Shown piece after piece: positions 1 to 7,753 of a stretch of DNA of 64,000 nt. Numbering within the stretch: position 1 is the stretch's first letter; every line of letters begins with the position of its first letter. Source of the stretch: Limosilactobacillus gorillae. GTDB taxonomy: Bacteria > Bacillota > Bacilli > Lactobacillales > Lactobacillaceae. The notes beneath the pieces are model-generated. The model worked only from the letters and a program-made list of their open reading frames with translations. It was not told the DNA's origin and ran no database searches. Position numbers and translations under genes: made by a program. The DNA lies in assembly GCF_001293735.1 (NCBI RefSeq), contig NZ_BCAH01000025.1:1-64000 (forward strand), given 5' to 3'.

Positions 1-86
1 GGACCCTACACATTTGATTCGTCGAAACATTATTCAGTTTTCAAAGGTCTACCGCCAACCGATTGTTTTAACCAGCCGGCTTAATT
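1..86 (-). promoter_or_regulatory. leader RNA, probably of an rRNA operon to the left
   Basis: Reading leftwards on the minus strand, this segment follows a strong promoter and contains CTTTGAAAACTGAA (complement of 33-46), which resembles the boxA antitermination element found in Firmicutes rRNA leaders and spacers. No coding frame is visible. With three tandem promoters upstream, the simplest reading is the leader of an rRNA operon whose 16S gene lies beyond the left edge. The 16S sequence itself is not in the window, so this is inference. Confidence 0.6.
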
Positions 87-115
87 ATTTTAACATGAAC
101 ATTTTAACTTGTCAA
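87..115 (-). promoter_or_regulatory. sigma-A promoter P3 (proximal)
   Basis: The minus strand reads TTGACA, a 17-base spacer, then TAAAAT. The -35 is perfect and the -10 is one base off consensus. It is the closest of three tandem promoters to the probable rRNA leader. Confidence 0.75.
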
Positions 116-155
116 GAAATATTTAAATATTTTTAAACAAGCAATTTAATGTCGC

Positions 156-190
156 ATCAGCAACTCTTATAGGATATCAGAGTTGCTGAT
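156..190. repeat. 12-bp inverted repeat around the P2 -10 element
   Basis: ATCAGCAACTCT is followed after 11 bases by its exact reverse complement. The loop carries the -10 hexamer of promoter P2. No T-run follows on either strand, so it is not a standard terminator. It could be a regulator site or a cruciform; its role is unknown. Confidence 0.6.
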
Positions 191-199
191 CGCTGTCAA
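171..199 (-). promoter_or_regulatory. sigma-A promoter P2
   Basis: The minus strand reads TTGACA, a 17-base spacer, then TATCCT. The -35 is perfect and the -10 is weaker; the -10 lies inside the inverted repeat at 156-190. Confidence 0.6.
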
Positions 200-255
200 C
201 AACTTTTTTATCACTTTTTTGACTGAAGTAATATATGTCGTGACAACGGTATATA

Positions 256-284
256 ACTATACACACTAAAGCGAAAAGTGTCAA
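256..284 (-). promoter_or_regulatory. sigma-A promoter P1 (distal)
   Basis: The minus strand reads TTGACA, a 17-base spacer, then TATAGT. It is about 170 bases upstream of P3. Between it and the dedA promoter (285-432) I see no gene or clear signal. Confidence 0.75.
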
Positions 285-432
285 TAGTTTCACGGATAAA
301 TTTTATATTTTTACCAAAAGCGAATATAAGGCCCTGATATTACAGCAAAACCGCCATTACACCGAACAATAAGCGGAAACACAAGTGATCATAAACGATA
401 ATGTTCATCAGCCTATTGAATAAAGACTTTCC

Positions 433-461
433 TTCACAATTTAGAATTGTCTTGATACAAT
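433..461 (+). promoter_or_regulatory. dedA promoter
   Basis: TTCACA, a 17-base spacer and TACAAT lie 39 bases before the dedA start. A small palindrome, ACAATT-tag-AATTGT, sits in the spacer. Transcription diverges from the rRNA-type promoters. Confidence 0.6.
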
Positions 462-499
462 TTAGCGGTAATTAACCAGTAAGTATAAAGGAGCCTTTT

Positions 500-1150
500 A
501 TGTCGACCTTAATTGATTTTATTTTACACATCGATGTCCACCTAATCCAAATCGTTAATACTTTCGGAGATTGGACGTACCTCATTTTATTTGCCATTAT
601 CTTCGTGGAAACGGGAGCTGTAATCCTCCCCTTCTTACCAGGCGATTCCCTATTATTTGCGGCAGCAGCTCTAGCAGCTAACCCAAGCTATAACCTAAAC
701 ATCTGGATCTTCATCACCCTGTTTCTCTTAGCTTGCCTTCTGGGTGACTCATGTAACTTTATGATTGGACATAAAATTGGGAAGGAACTTTCTAACCACT
801 CCCTCTTTGGGCGTCTAATAGATAAAGAAAATCTCGCCAAGGCTGAGCAATTCTTCGAAAAACATGGTGCTCCCGCCATCATCCTCGCCCGTTACATGCC
901 AATTATCCGGACCTTCGCTCCCTTTGCAGCAGCTGGATCTGGCTTTGCCTATCGTAGTTTTATCCGTTACAGTGTTGTTGGTTGTGTTTCTTGGGTTATT
1001 ATCTGCTGCGGGGCTGGGTTCTTCTTTGGAAACCTGCCCTTCGTTAAAGAACACTTCTCATTAATCATCTTGGCCATCATTATTGTGACGCTGATTCCTG
1101 CCGTTGTCGGCTTCTTTAAGGCCCGTTTCAGTAAAGACAAAACGGCGTAA
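500..1150 (+). CDS. DedA family membrane protein
   Basis: A 216-residue protein with four to five hydrophobic segments and the DedA/SNARE-associated core: E-T-G near residue 37, P-G-D-S near 47 and a GRYMP-like ARYMPIIRTFAPFAAG stretch near residue 130. DedA proteins are inner-membrane proteins linked to undecaprenyl-phosphate or phospholipid flipping and to membrane-potential homeostasis. The start follows AAAGGAG at a good distance. It is a single-gene unit, and its last 90 bases overlap, antisense, the 3' end of the minus-strand TIGR01906 gene. The family is certain; the substrate cannot be read from sequence. Confidence 0.9.
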   Translation: MSTLIDFILHIDVHLIQIVNTFGDWTYLILFAIIFVETGAVILPFLPGDSLLFAAAALAANPSYNLNIWIFITLFLLACLLGDSCNFMIGHKIGKELSNHSLFGRLIDKENLAKAEQFFEKHGAPAIILARYMPIIRTFAPFAAAGSGFAYRSFIRYSVVGCVSWVIICCGAGFFFGNLPFVKEHFSLIILAIIIVTLIPAVVGFFKARFSKDKTA

Positions 1151-1771
1151 TATCATTTTAATCCGCCAATATAGTATTCCTAAGAACCCCTCGACAAGGG
1201 CCCCCCAGCCAATGGCTAACGTCATAAAGAAGCTGGCAGGCCACAAGTTAATGAGGGGCTCTTTTTTTGGATCAAACAGCCAATCCATGTTTGAGAAGAA
1301 GTGTTGGTGAAACCATAAGAAAGCAGGTTCAAAGTTAAGACCAATCGTAAGTAATCCCAGTAATATTAAAATCATTGCCCGCCGTAGGGTAGACAGTAGT
1401 CGCCACAGTTGATAATGCTTCTTTGACCACCAAAGCCCCCACCATGAACCGACAACCGCAAATAACGTAAGTCCTTCTGCCATTAAAAATAAGTTCCGGA
1501 CATCCCTAAAATGACGAATAACTTTTCCATCCGTCGGTAGGTAATCTAAGGTCATTGCCCCCTTTATCCCTGGAAGCTGCAAATATCCCAAAATACGTAG
1601 GTAATCATGGTCAACAAGATGCTGACTAACACCCATTAGTCGACCATCAACCAGCCAGTATGATGCATTTGTAACAACAAAAAGGGCACCACCCAAGCAC
1701 GCTAGTACCATTACTAACGTTATTAAATAGGCGCGTCCCTGGTCAATTAAACTATCCCACCATCCATTCAT
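1061..1771 (-). CDS. TIGR01906 family integral membrane protein
   Basis: A 236-residue protein with about five transmembrane segments (near residues 14-34, 96-115, 128-148, 182-207) and a large outside loop after the first. It matches the TIGR01906 family, restricted to lactobacilli and relatives and of unknown function. It starts 20 bases inside the end of yutF, so translation is coupled. The gene trio yutD-yutF-this protein is commonly conserved in Lactobacillales. The charged, N/Q/D-rich C-terminal tail is encoded opposite the dedA 3' end and may be a late extension of the frame. Confidence 0.8.
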   Translation of the reverse strand: MNGWWDSLIDQGRAYLITLVMVLACLGGALFVVTNASYWLVDGRLMGVSQHLVDHDYLRILGYLQLPGIKGAMTLDYLPTDGKVIRHFRDVRNLFLMAEGLTLFAVVGSWWGLWWSKKHYQLWRLLSTLRRAMILILLGLLTIGLNFEPAFLWFHQHFFSNMDWLFDPKKEPLINLWPASFFMTLAIGWGALVEGFLGILYWRIKMILRRFVFTETGLKEADNGRNQRHNNDGQDD

Positions 1772-2531
1772 CTAATGAATCCACCGTGTAGGTTGGCGGA
1801 ACCTCCTCTCTTGCTACCTGTTCCTTAGTTGACACACCCGTGTAAACCAAAAGGGTATCCATCCCTACGTTGATTCCCGCTTCAATATCAGTATGGTAAT
1901 TGTCTCCCACCATGATAACCTGCTCTTTTTCCAATCCTACCCGTTTTAAAGCCATCTCCATGATGATTTTCTCAGGTTTACCAATCATAATCGGCTTCGT
2001 TTGCGTTGCGTATTCAACCAGTTTAACGAGTGATCCTGCTCCTGGAGTCAATCCTCGTTCGTTAGGGAGGTTGCTATCTGCGTTGGTCCCCACAAAGGTT
2101 GCCCCCGCAAGAACCGCTAAAACAGCAATTTCGAGCTTCTGGTAAGTAACTTGGGTGTCCAATCCCACGACAACGTAGTCCGGGCGCTCAGCAGTTAATT
2201 CAAATCCCTTACTACTTAAAGCCTCCTTGAGCCCCCGCTCGCCAATCACATAAACCCGCCGGTGGTTTCCCGCATGCTGAGCTAAGTAATCAGCAGTGGC
2301 AAGGGCAGTTGTGTAAATGTCTTCTGGGCGAGCCATAATTTGGTGATTTTTACTCAAATTGGTCGCCACTTCTTCCGGTGAACGTGTCGAGTTGTTAGTC
2401 ACAAAAAGGACCCTTTTCCCGGCCGTTTTTAATCGATTCACAAAACCGGGGGCCTGTTGAATCCTCTCCTTACCCCGGTACATTGTTCCGTCTAAGTCAA
2501 TAAAGTATCCCTGGTAACTTCGTTTCTGCAT
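1752..2531 (-). CDS. yutF: HAD-family phosphatase, YutF/NagD type (TIGR01457)
   Basis: 259 residues. Motif I is DLDGTMYRG near residue 13, motif II includes TNNSTR near 46, and motif IV is GDNYHTDI near 209, the usual pattern of the NagD-like HAD IIA subfamily. These enzymes hydrolyse phosphate from small metabolites such as sugar phosphates or nucleotides; the physiological substrate is unsettled. The ATG shares its A with the TAA stop of yutD, showing tight coupling. Family assignment is firm, substrate is not. Confidence 0.9.
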   Translation of the reverse strand: MQKRSYQGYFIDLDGTMYRGKERIQQAPGFVNRLKTAGKRVLFVTNNSTRSPEEVATNLSKNHQIMARPEDIYTTALATADYLAQHAGNHRRVYVIGERGLKEALSSKGFELTAERPDYVVVGLDTQVTYQKLEIAVLAVLAGATFVGTNADSNLPNERGLTPGAGSLVKLVEYATQTKPIMIGKPEKIIMEMALKRVGLEKEQVIMVGDNYHTDIEAGINVGMDTLLVYTGVSTKEQVAREEVPPTYTVDSLDEWMVG

Positions 2532-3067
2532 TAGCTATCCCTTCTCTTGCGGACAACCATTTTAGAATGGTTACCCTTTCCCTTCACCCGATGAATCTCC
2601 CGGTTACGATGGTGATTAATAATCGGTTCCTTAAGGCCTCTCTTTTCTTCATTAATCTCCGTCCGCCCCCGGCGCCGCATCCGTGATCGACGAGATTTCT
2701 TAGGCTGAATAACCTCCAGATTCTGGATGATAAAGTACGGGCACCCAAAATTACACTCTTCCATCAAGTAGTCCTTGATGCAAGTAATGCTCTGATCCTC
2801 CGCGCTAGACTTGGTATGCGCATAGAAGCCCTTCAGGCGTAGCTGATCATAGCCCCAGTCCCCAACAATATAGTCGTACTTAGTTAAAAGCGGACTGAAA
2901 CGATCCGCTAAACGTTCGCCATCAAAAGCCCCCCGATAATTTTCCTTTAAAATGTAAGGGTGGCCATTGAGGGTGAAATGGGTGGCATCTTCTAATGTCA
3001 CCTGATAAAGTCCCTTTCGCTGGGCCATCCGCTGCTCAATTAATTCCTGAATTCGTGCCCGATTCAC
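2531..3067 (-). CDS. yutD: YutD family protein
   Basis: 178 residues, beginning with GTG behind AAGGAAGTGA. The core (DATHFTLNGHPYILKEN, YDYIVGDWGYDQLRLKGFY, and EECNFGCPYFII near residue 107) is typical of YutD, a conserved Firmicutes protein of unknown function. The last 55 residues are very rich in Arg and Lys, suggesting contact with nucleic acid or membrane. First gene of the yutD-yutF-TIGR01906 unit. Confidence 0.85.
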   Translation of the reverse strand: MNRARIQELIEQRMAQRKGLYQVTLEDATHFTLNGHPYILKENYRGAFDGERLADRFSPLLTKYDYIVGDWGYDQLRLKGFYAHTKSSAEDQSITCIKDYLMEECNFGCPYFIIQNLEVIQPKKSRRSRMRRRGRTEINEEKRGLKEPIINHHRNREIHRVKGKGNHSKMVVRKRRDS

Positions 3068-3096
3068 CTAGGTCACTTCCTTTCACTATTTTTCCA

Positions 3097-3720
3097 TCAT
3101 ACCACGTCCCCAGATTGCTTGACCACGGCGACCTTTTTAGCCATCATCTTCATTACCTTTGAAAAAGATAGCGGGGTTCCAAAGCTCGGCCGTGGGTCTA
3201 GGTAGTCTAATTCTGGTGCGTCGACACCAACATTTATGTTCGTTGTCGTTGGAACCATGTAGTGGTGGATATGACCGTGGAGGTTAATAATCTGCGGGGC
3301 GTTCCCCAGCATCATCGGATAATGAGTCAGATAGAGCTGATGATGATCATACTTAATTAGCTTACCAACATCATGAAATTCATACTTCATCTGCTTACCT
3401 AAATTGAAATTATGAGTAGCTAGGTACTTAAATAAGCTGCGTCGGTCATGATTGTCCTTTATCAATACCAAGTGCCCCTTTAATTGATCTAACAACGCCG
3501 CTATTTGTTGGTTTACCTCCCGTTCCGGTCGGTGATTTTGATAGTTGACCGCAATATCGCCAAGGTGATACACGGTATCACTGTCATTAACCCGAGTATT
3601 CCAGCTGTCGATCATGACCTGATCCATCTCATCCACACTTTGATAGGGACGTGGAGCAAACTTGTCAACTCCCAACAACTGCTCGTGAAAGAAATGCGTA
3701 TCTGAAATTACATACTCCAT
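3097..3720 (-). CDS. calcineurin-like metallophosphoesterase
   Basis: 207 residues from the ATG at 3720, which follows TTAGGAGGAAAA. An upstream in-frame ATG would place the ackA terminator inside the gene and is rejected. Metal-binding motifs are visible in order: SDTHFFH near residue 5, HLGDIA near 50, NHD near 84, THYP near 122 and HGHIHH near 139. The third motif reads DNHD where GNHD is usual. It is probably a cytosolic phosphodiesterase or phosphatase; substrate unknown. Confidence 0.85.
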   Translation of the reverse strand: MEYVISDTHFFHEQLLGVDKFAPRPYQSVDEMDQVMIDSWNTRVNDSDTVYHLGDIAVNYQNHRPEREVNQQIAALLDQLKGHLVLIKDNHDRRSLFKYLATHNFNLGKQMKYEFHDVGKLIKYDHHQLYLTHYPMMLGNAPQIINLHGHIHHYMVPTTTNINVGVDAPELDYLDPRPSFGTPLSFSKVMKMMAKKVAVVKQSGDVV

Positions 3721-3730
3721 TTTTCCTCCT

Positions 3731-3764
3731 AAACAAAAGGCGGGAAACCCGCAGGCTTCCCGCT
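3731..3764 (-). terminator. ackA terminator
   Basis: The minus strand has GCGGGAAGCC and GGGTTTCCCGC arms around a 3-base loop, followed by CTTTTGTTT. It lies between ackA and the phosphoesterase. Confidence 0.75.
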
Positions 3765-3775
3765 CATTCAAACCC

Positions 3776-4972
3776 TTAGGCTTGTTTGCGAAGTCGTTCA
3801 ATATCATGAACGATCATTAATTCTTCATCGGTTGGAATCAATAGAACCTTGATCTTAGCGTCGTCAGCAGAAACATCACGTTCTTCACCCCGAACGTTAT
3901 TCTTTTCAGGGTCAACCTTAACTCCAAAGTAAGCTAGTTTATCACCAATTGCTTGGCGGAAGTCAATATCATTTTCACCAACTCCAGCCGTAAAGACAAT
4001 CGCATCAGCACCACCAAGTTCCGCTAGGTAGGAACCGATGTACTTTAGCACGCGATTTTCGTAGATTTCAAGCGCTAATTTGCATTGCTTGTTACCATGT
4101 TCGGCAGCAGCTTGAACATCACGCATATCTGCAGACAGACCAGAAAGCCCCAGCAACCCAGACTTATGGTTCAATAGATCAATCATTTCTTCGCTAGAAA
4201 CTCCTAGCTTAGATTGAACAAAGGCAACCAGGGATGGGTCAACATCCCCTGAACGGGTTGCCATCGTTACCCCAGCCAACGGGGAGAAGCCCATTGAGGT
4301 GTCAAAGGACTTTCCATCCTTGATAGCCGTAATAGATGCACCGGCCCCAATGTGACAGGTGATCAGTTTAAGGTCTTCTAACGGCTTACCCAGCATTTCA
4401 GCTGCCCGTAAAGCGACGTAACGGTGACTAGTACCGTGGGCACCGTAACGGCGAGCACCATACATTTCGTACCAGTCGTAAGGTACAGAGTAAAGAGCAT
4501 TCATGTCCGGCATGTTAGAGTGGAAAGAAGTGTCAAAGACTGCCACTGCAAAGGCATCCGGCAAGACCTGCTTAAAGGCCTTGATCCCTTGTAATTCAGC
4601 TGGATTATGAAGCGGAGCATATTCTGCTAATTCGCTAATCTTTTGCATCACATCATCATCAATGACAACTGAGTCCTTGAAGAATTCACCACCAGCAACA
4701 ATCCGGTGACCAACGGCATTAATTTCGTGGTATTCTTTGACGATCCCAAGACCGATTAATTGCTCAAGCAGGTAAGACACGGCCGTCCCATGAGTGGGGA
4801 ATGGCTTTTCTTCTTCACTGACTTGACCATTACCATACTTAATCTTGGCATGGCCCATGTCCATTCCAATCCGTTCGATATTTCCTTCAGCAACAACTTT
4901 CTCACTTGGCATATCAAACAGCTTGAACTTAACAGTTGAACTACCAGCATTAACAGCAATCGTTTTTGACAT
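3776..4972 (-). CDS. ackA: acetate kinase
   Basis: 398 residues, the usual length. It begins MSKTIAVNAGSSTVKFKLF, the N-terminal signature with Asn7 and the phosphate-binding residues, and contains VFDTSFHSNMP near 179, HGTSHRYV near 207 and GDVDPS near 263. The enzyme makes ATP and acetate from acetyl phosphate, a key energy step in heterofermentative lactic acid bacteria. Its start shares a base with the stop of the upstream methyltransferase (TAATG), the standard ytxK-ackA arrangement. Confidence 0.97.
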   Translation of the reverse strand: MSKTIAVNAGSSTVKFKLFDMPSEKVVAEGNIERIGMDMGHAKIKYGNGQVSEEEKPFPTHGTAVSYLLEQLIGLGIVKEYHEINAVGHRIVAGGEFFKDSVVIDDDVMQKISELAEYAPLHNPAELQGIKAFKQVLPDAFAVAVFDTSFHSNMPDMNALYSVPYDWYEMYGARRYGAHGTSHRYVALRAAEMLGKPLEDLKLITCHIGAGASITAIKDGKSFDTSMGFSPLAGVTMATRSGDVDPSLVAFVQSKLGVSSEEMIDLLNHKSGLLGLSGLSADMRDVQAAAEHGNKQCKLALEIYENRVLKYIGSYLAELGGADAIVFTAGVGENDIDFRQAIGDKLAYFGVKVDPEKNNVRGEERDVSADDAKIKVLLIPTDEELMIVHDIERLRKQA

Positions 4973-6006
4973 TACAAATTCTCCTTTATTTGGTTGGGGG
5001 CAAGATTTTTAACCACCCAATTATCAATTTCGCGGATAAAGGCAATAAACTCAGGACGGTTCTTTATCGATGGAAACGTTCCCAATAGAACTTTTTTCGC
5101 CTGGTGACTCGTACCACCTTGACGTTGCAACAAAAGGAGCGACTTGGCCCCCTGTGGATTAGCAAACAGCTCATCTGGGAGATTAATTAACCCCTGCAGA
5201 TAAGCAACTGATTGAATCCACTCAACTAATCCCGCCGTTTCTTTGCTTTGGAATAACGTCTTAGGAACTAAGAAGACCCCAAACCCTCCAGGTAACAAGT
5301 AGTTTATTGCCTGTTCGATCAGCAGGTGGTGAACATAGGAGTGACCCTCCCCTGCCCGGGTCCGGTACTTCTTTGTGTTATTATCCAATGGGTAATAACC
5401 AACCGGCAAATCGGCCACCACTAAATCAACCTGGGGGACATCCAAGTCCCGAATTGAATCCTGGTGGTATAACTTGACCGGAAGGTCCTGCAATTGGGTT
5501 GAAACGGACGCAACGCCCAGCATCGATTCATCATTATCAACCCCGTACCCATCAATAGGTTGATTGGTCACCGATTGTAAGTGATTCATCACCGTTGTTA
5601 GTAAGTTAGCCGTCCCAACAACCGGGTCCAAAATCCGGTAGGGGTGGTCAATCTTAGTCACCCGCTCAATTAGTGAGGCCATCAGCATCCCAATCGAATC
5701 TGGTGTCATCTGGTGTGTCGCTTGGATTGCATCCTTTTGAGTCACCTTTAACATCTCCAACTGTACGAGACGGCGCTTAGTTTCACGATCAGCTGAGCTA
5801 AGGTCAATTGACCGGTATAATTGCACTAACTTCGCTGTCGTTTCCGTATCCGGAACCCCATCTTCAACCCGGACCTTTCCCCCATCAACCAAGTTTTCGG
5901 CGTTTTCGAGAAAAGCATCCAGGTATGAACTAGCTAAAGCCGTTTGGAGCAACTGTGTCGCCTTGTCAAACGGCTCGAATAACGTTTCTGGACTTAAACG
6001 TTCCAG
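4972..6006 (-). CDS. class I SAM-dependent methyltransferase, YtxK-like
   Basis: N6-DNA-methylase-type fold: the SAM-binding region around LDPVVGTANLLT, and the DLVVADLPVGYYP motif corresponding to NPPY. It sits between comG and ackA as in many Bacilli; no restriction partner is near, so the target is unknown. The first canonical start is TTG at 5952 (326 residues), but the frame is open and protein-like for 18 more codons (ERLSPETLFEPFDKATQ), aligning with the N-terminus expected for this family. The only plausible initiator there is CTG at 6006, nine bases after GGGAG. I give the longer form (344 residues); the start is uncertain. Confidence 0.75.
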   Translation of the reverse strand: MERLSPETLFEPFDKATQLLQTALASSYLDAFLENAENLVDGGKVRVEDGVPDTETTAKLVQLYRSIDLSSADRETKRRLVQLEMLKVTQKDAIQATHQMTPDSIGMLMASLIERVTKIDHPYRILDPVVGTANLLTTVMNHLQSVTNQPIDGYGVDNDESMLGVASVSTQLQDLPVKLYHQDSIRDLDVPQVDLVVADLPVGYYPLDNNTKKYRTRAGEGHSYVHHLLIEQAINYLLPGGFGVFLVPKTLFQSKETAGLVEWIQSVAYLQGLINLPDELFANPQGAKSLLLLQRQGGTSHQAKKVLLGTFPSIKNRPEFIAFIREIDNWVVKNLAPNQIKENL

Positions 6007-6066
6007 TCGTGGTCACTCCCTTCAAAATCCTAGATGAATTAATTTTACCTAGTTTTGTTCACAAAT

Positions 6067-6309
6067 TCAAGGAAGCCCTTGCTTTCCCAGCCCTGTGCCA
6101 TCTTGATTCACAGCAGCCGAATTTGCTTGTCTTAAATTGGCAGCTGCTTCGTCTTTTTGTTCCTGGATTAAACGTCGAGCGATGCGTTCCTGGTTTGTCA
6201 TATAGTTACTGACAGTGACTACAAGTGCCGTTACCCCCACCAGCGCCATCATCGCCAATAAAATGCTAGTTGCTCGGTGCTGCAAAGCAAACCACCGCTG
6301 TTTGTTCAT
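6067..6309 (-). CDS. comGG: ComGG-like competence protein
   Basis: 80 residues with one N-terminal hydrophobic segment (about residues 15-35) and a polar, Gln/Ala-rich tail. Last gene of the comG operon, starting 44 bases inside comGF behind GGGAGG. Sequence similarity in this family is very low, so the name rests on position, size and topology. It is short compared with the Bacillus protein. Confidence 0.65.
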   Translation of the reverse strand: MNKQRWFALQHRATSILLAMMALVGVTALVVTVSNYMTNQERIARRLIQEQKDEAAANLRQANSAAVNQDGTGLGKQGLP

Positions 6310-6703
6310 GACGTCCTCCCGTATACGTAAATCGAACCCGCCTTTGATCTAATTGCTGCCAAGTTAATTTATGGAGCTTTCCTTCCAGTAGAGGAAGGTA
6401 GCCTCCCTTTCCTACCACACTTAAAAAGATAATGGTATCATCCTTGTTTTTCTGCATCCGATAAGGTTTTCCTGACTTCTCACTGTACAAGATTATATTA
6501 TTACTGGTTACCTTAACTAATTCAAACCGATGCTCCGTTGACTCTAATTCATCGATAAATAGGTACCAGTTTGTTGGTTCCGATGCGTCTATTTTGGCTA
6601 GTTTCTGATAGCTCCCCATTACCAGACCAAATAAATTTACGACCAAAACCATCAACATTAGGGCAACTATCGCTTCAGCCATTGTAAAAGACTGCTGTCG
6701 CAT
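6266..6703 (-). CDS. comGF: ComGF-like minor pseudopilin
   Basis: 145 residues from the ATG at 6703, which follows GGGGGTGA and lies one base beyond the comGE stop; an upstream in-frame TTG is rejected. The N-terminus QQSFTMAEAIVALMLMVLVV resembles a prepilin-type processing site with Glu at position +5 and a hydrophobic helix. Such proteins take part in the pseudopilus that brings transforming DNA through the wall. Confidence 0.8.
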   Translation of the reverse strand: MRQQSFTMAEAIVALMLMVLVVNLFGLVMGSYQKLAKIDASEPTNWYLFIDELESTEHRFELVKVTSNNIILYSEKSGKPYRMQKNKDDTIIFLSVVGKGGYLPLLEGKLHKLTWQQLDQRRVRFTYTGGRHEQTAVVCFAAPSN

Positions 6704-6704
6704 A

Positions 6705-7016
6705 TCAATCACCCCCAACGGTTACCAGGATCTTATTCTCCTCATCAATAGCCCTGGCTCCCCGTAATGTCGCTTGGATATGGATCCCTTGGCGACTAAT
6801 TTCAACGTACTTATTGCCCAACATCACTTCATCCGTTGCTTCCTTTACCAAGCGGCTAGCTAATAAATCACGTTCCAACTTCCGGCGCTTATCACCGACC
6901 TGCTGAGTGACCATAATCAAACTGGTCACTACCATTGCTAAAATCGTCAGCGCAATTAGCTGCTCAGCGATTAGAAATGACGGGTGCATGCTTCGAAATA
7001 GATTTCTTTTCCACAC
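6705..7016 (-). CDS. comGE: ComGE-like minor pseudopilin
   Basis: 103 residues, GTG start behind a G-rich ribosome site. The N-terminus HPSFLIAEQLIALTILAMVV carries a prepilin-like Glu+5 followed by a hydrophobic helix. It overlaps comGD by 53 bases in another frame. Named by position and topology within comG. Confidence 0.7.
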   Translation of the reverse strand: MWKRNLFRSMHPSFLIAEQLIALTILAMVVTSLIMVTQQVGDKRRKLERDLLASRLVKEATDEVMLGNKYVEISRQGIHIQATLRGARAIDEENKILVTVGGD

Positions 7017-7458
7017 GGTATCCCCCCCATCCCATCTGAATTTTCATATCATATTCAGTCCTCGTCTCCGGGGATACAAATACCCACGTTTGAGGGCTCA
7101 CAAAACCACCTTGGTAAATACTTACCGTCCTTATTCCTGTATATATTTTTAATGATTTAGGTAAGTGAACTCTTTCATTCACAAATTTACCACCCCGGAG
7201 ATAGGAAAACGTGATCCCCCGCCCTTCTTGGTTTCGAAGGTAAATATAAGTCGTGATGTGCTCAACACGTGCCCTTGTCTGCGCCTCTTGCCATCGTTGC
7301 CTCACGTTCCGCCAGAACTGCTCCTCACTTTGCTCGACACTTCGTTTTTGGTAGGGGACCGTTGTTGTTACAATTACAACTGCTACTAAGCCTAAAACAA
7401 TGACTACTTCCGCCATCGTAAAGGCCCACCAACGCTTATTGAACCACTGCTTGGCCAT
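6964..7458 (-). CDS. comGD: ComGD-like minor pseudopilin
   Basis: 164 residues. RWWAFTMAEVVIVLGLVAVV is a prepilin signal: short basic leader, Glu+5 and hydrophobic helix, for cleavage and N-methylation by ComC (not in this window). It overlaps comGC by 23 bases and comGE by 53. Confidence 0.85.
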   Translation of the reverse strand: MAKQWFNKRWWAFTMAEVVIVLGLVAVVIVTTTVPYQKRSVEQSEEQFWRNVRQRWQEAQTRARVEHITTYIYLRNQEGRGITFSYLRGGKFVNERVHLPKSLKIYTGIRTVSIYQGGFVSPQTWVFVSPETRTEYDMKIQMGWGGYRVEKKSISKHAPVISNR

Positions 7459-7753
7459 CTTGAATCGTTATATTTTCGCGGTTAGCTTGTCGTACCTGCT
7501 TTGCTGTTAGGTAATCACCTTTCTCTAACTGATCTAATCCAGTCGGTACATCCCCAGTATCATCATGATAAAGTTCAACCTGATTTTGAATCATGTTAAC
7601 TAACGCTTCTTGATTGACTGAGGTCGCATGCTTCCGCTGGACCCCAAGATTTGGAACGATAATTAAGATTAGCAAACTAATGATAAATAAGACAATTGTC
7701 ATTTCTACTAAAGTAAACCCTTTTACTACCTTTTTATTTAATTTTTTTAGCAT
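7436..7753 (-). CDS. comGC: ComGC major pseudopilin
   Basis: 105 residues with the classic type IV prepilin site GFTLVEMTIVLFIISLLILI starting near residue 12. ComGC is the main subunit of the competence pilus. ATG directly abuts the comGB stop. The mature protein has no obvious cysteines, so disulphide stabilisation as in B. subtilis is not expected. Confidence 0.93.
   Translation of the reverse strand: MLKKLNKKVVKGFTLVEMTIVLFIISLLILIIVPNLGVQRKHATSVNQEALVNMIQNQVELYHDDTGDVPTGLDQLEKGDYLTAKQVRQANRENITIQDGQAVVQ

Noticed and set aside
3720-3807. Longer N-terminus for the metallophosphoesterase
   Set aside because: The extra 29 residues would be translated from the ackA terminator, and the true ATG has a strong ribosome site.
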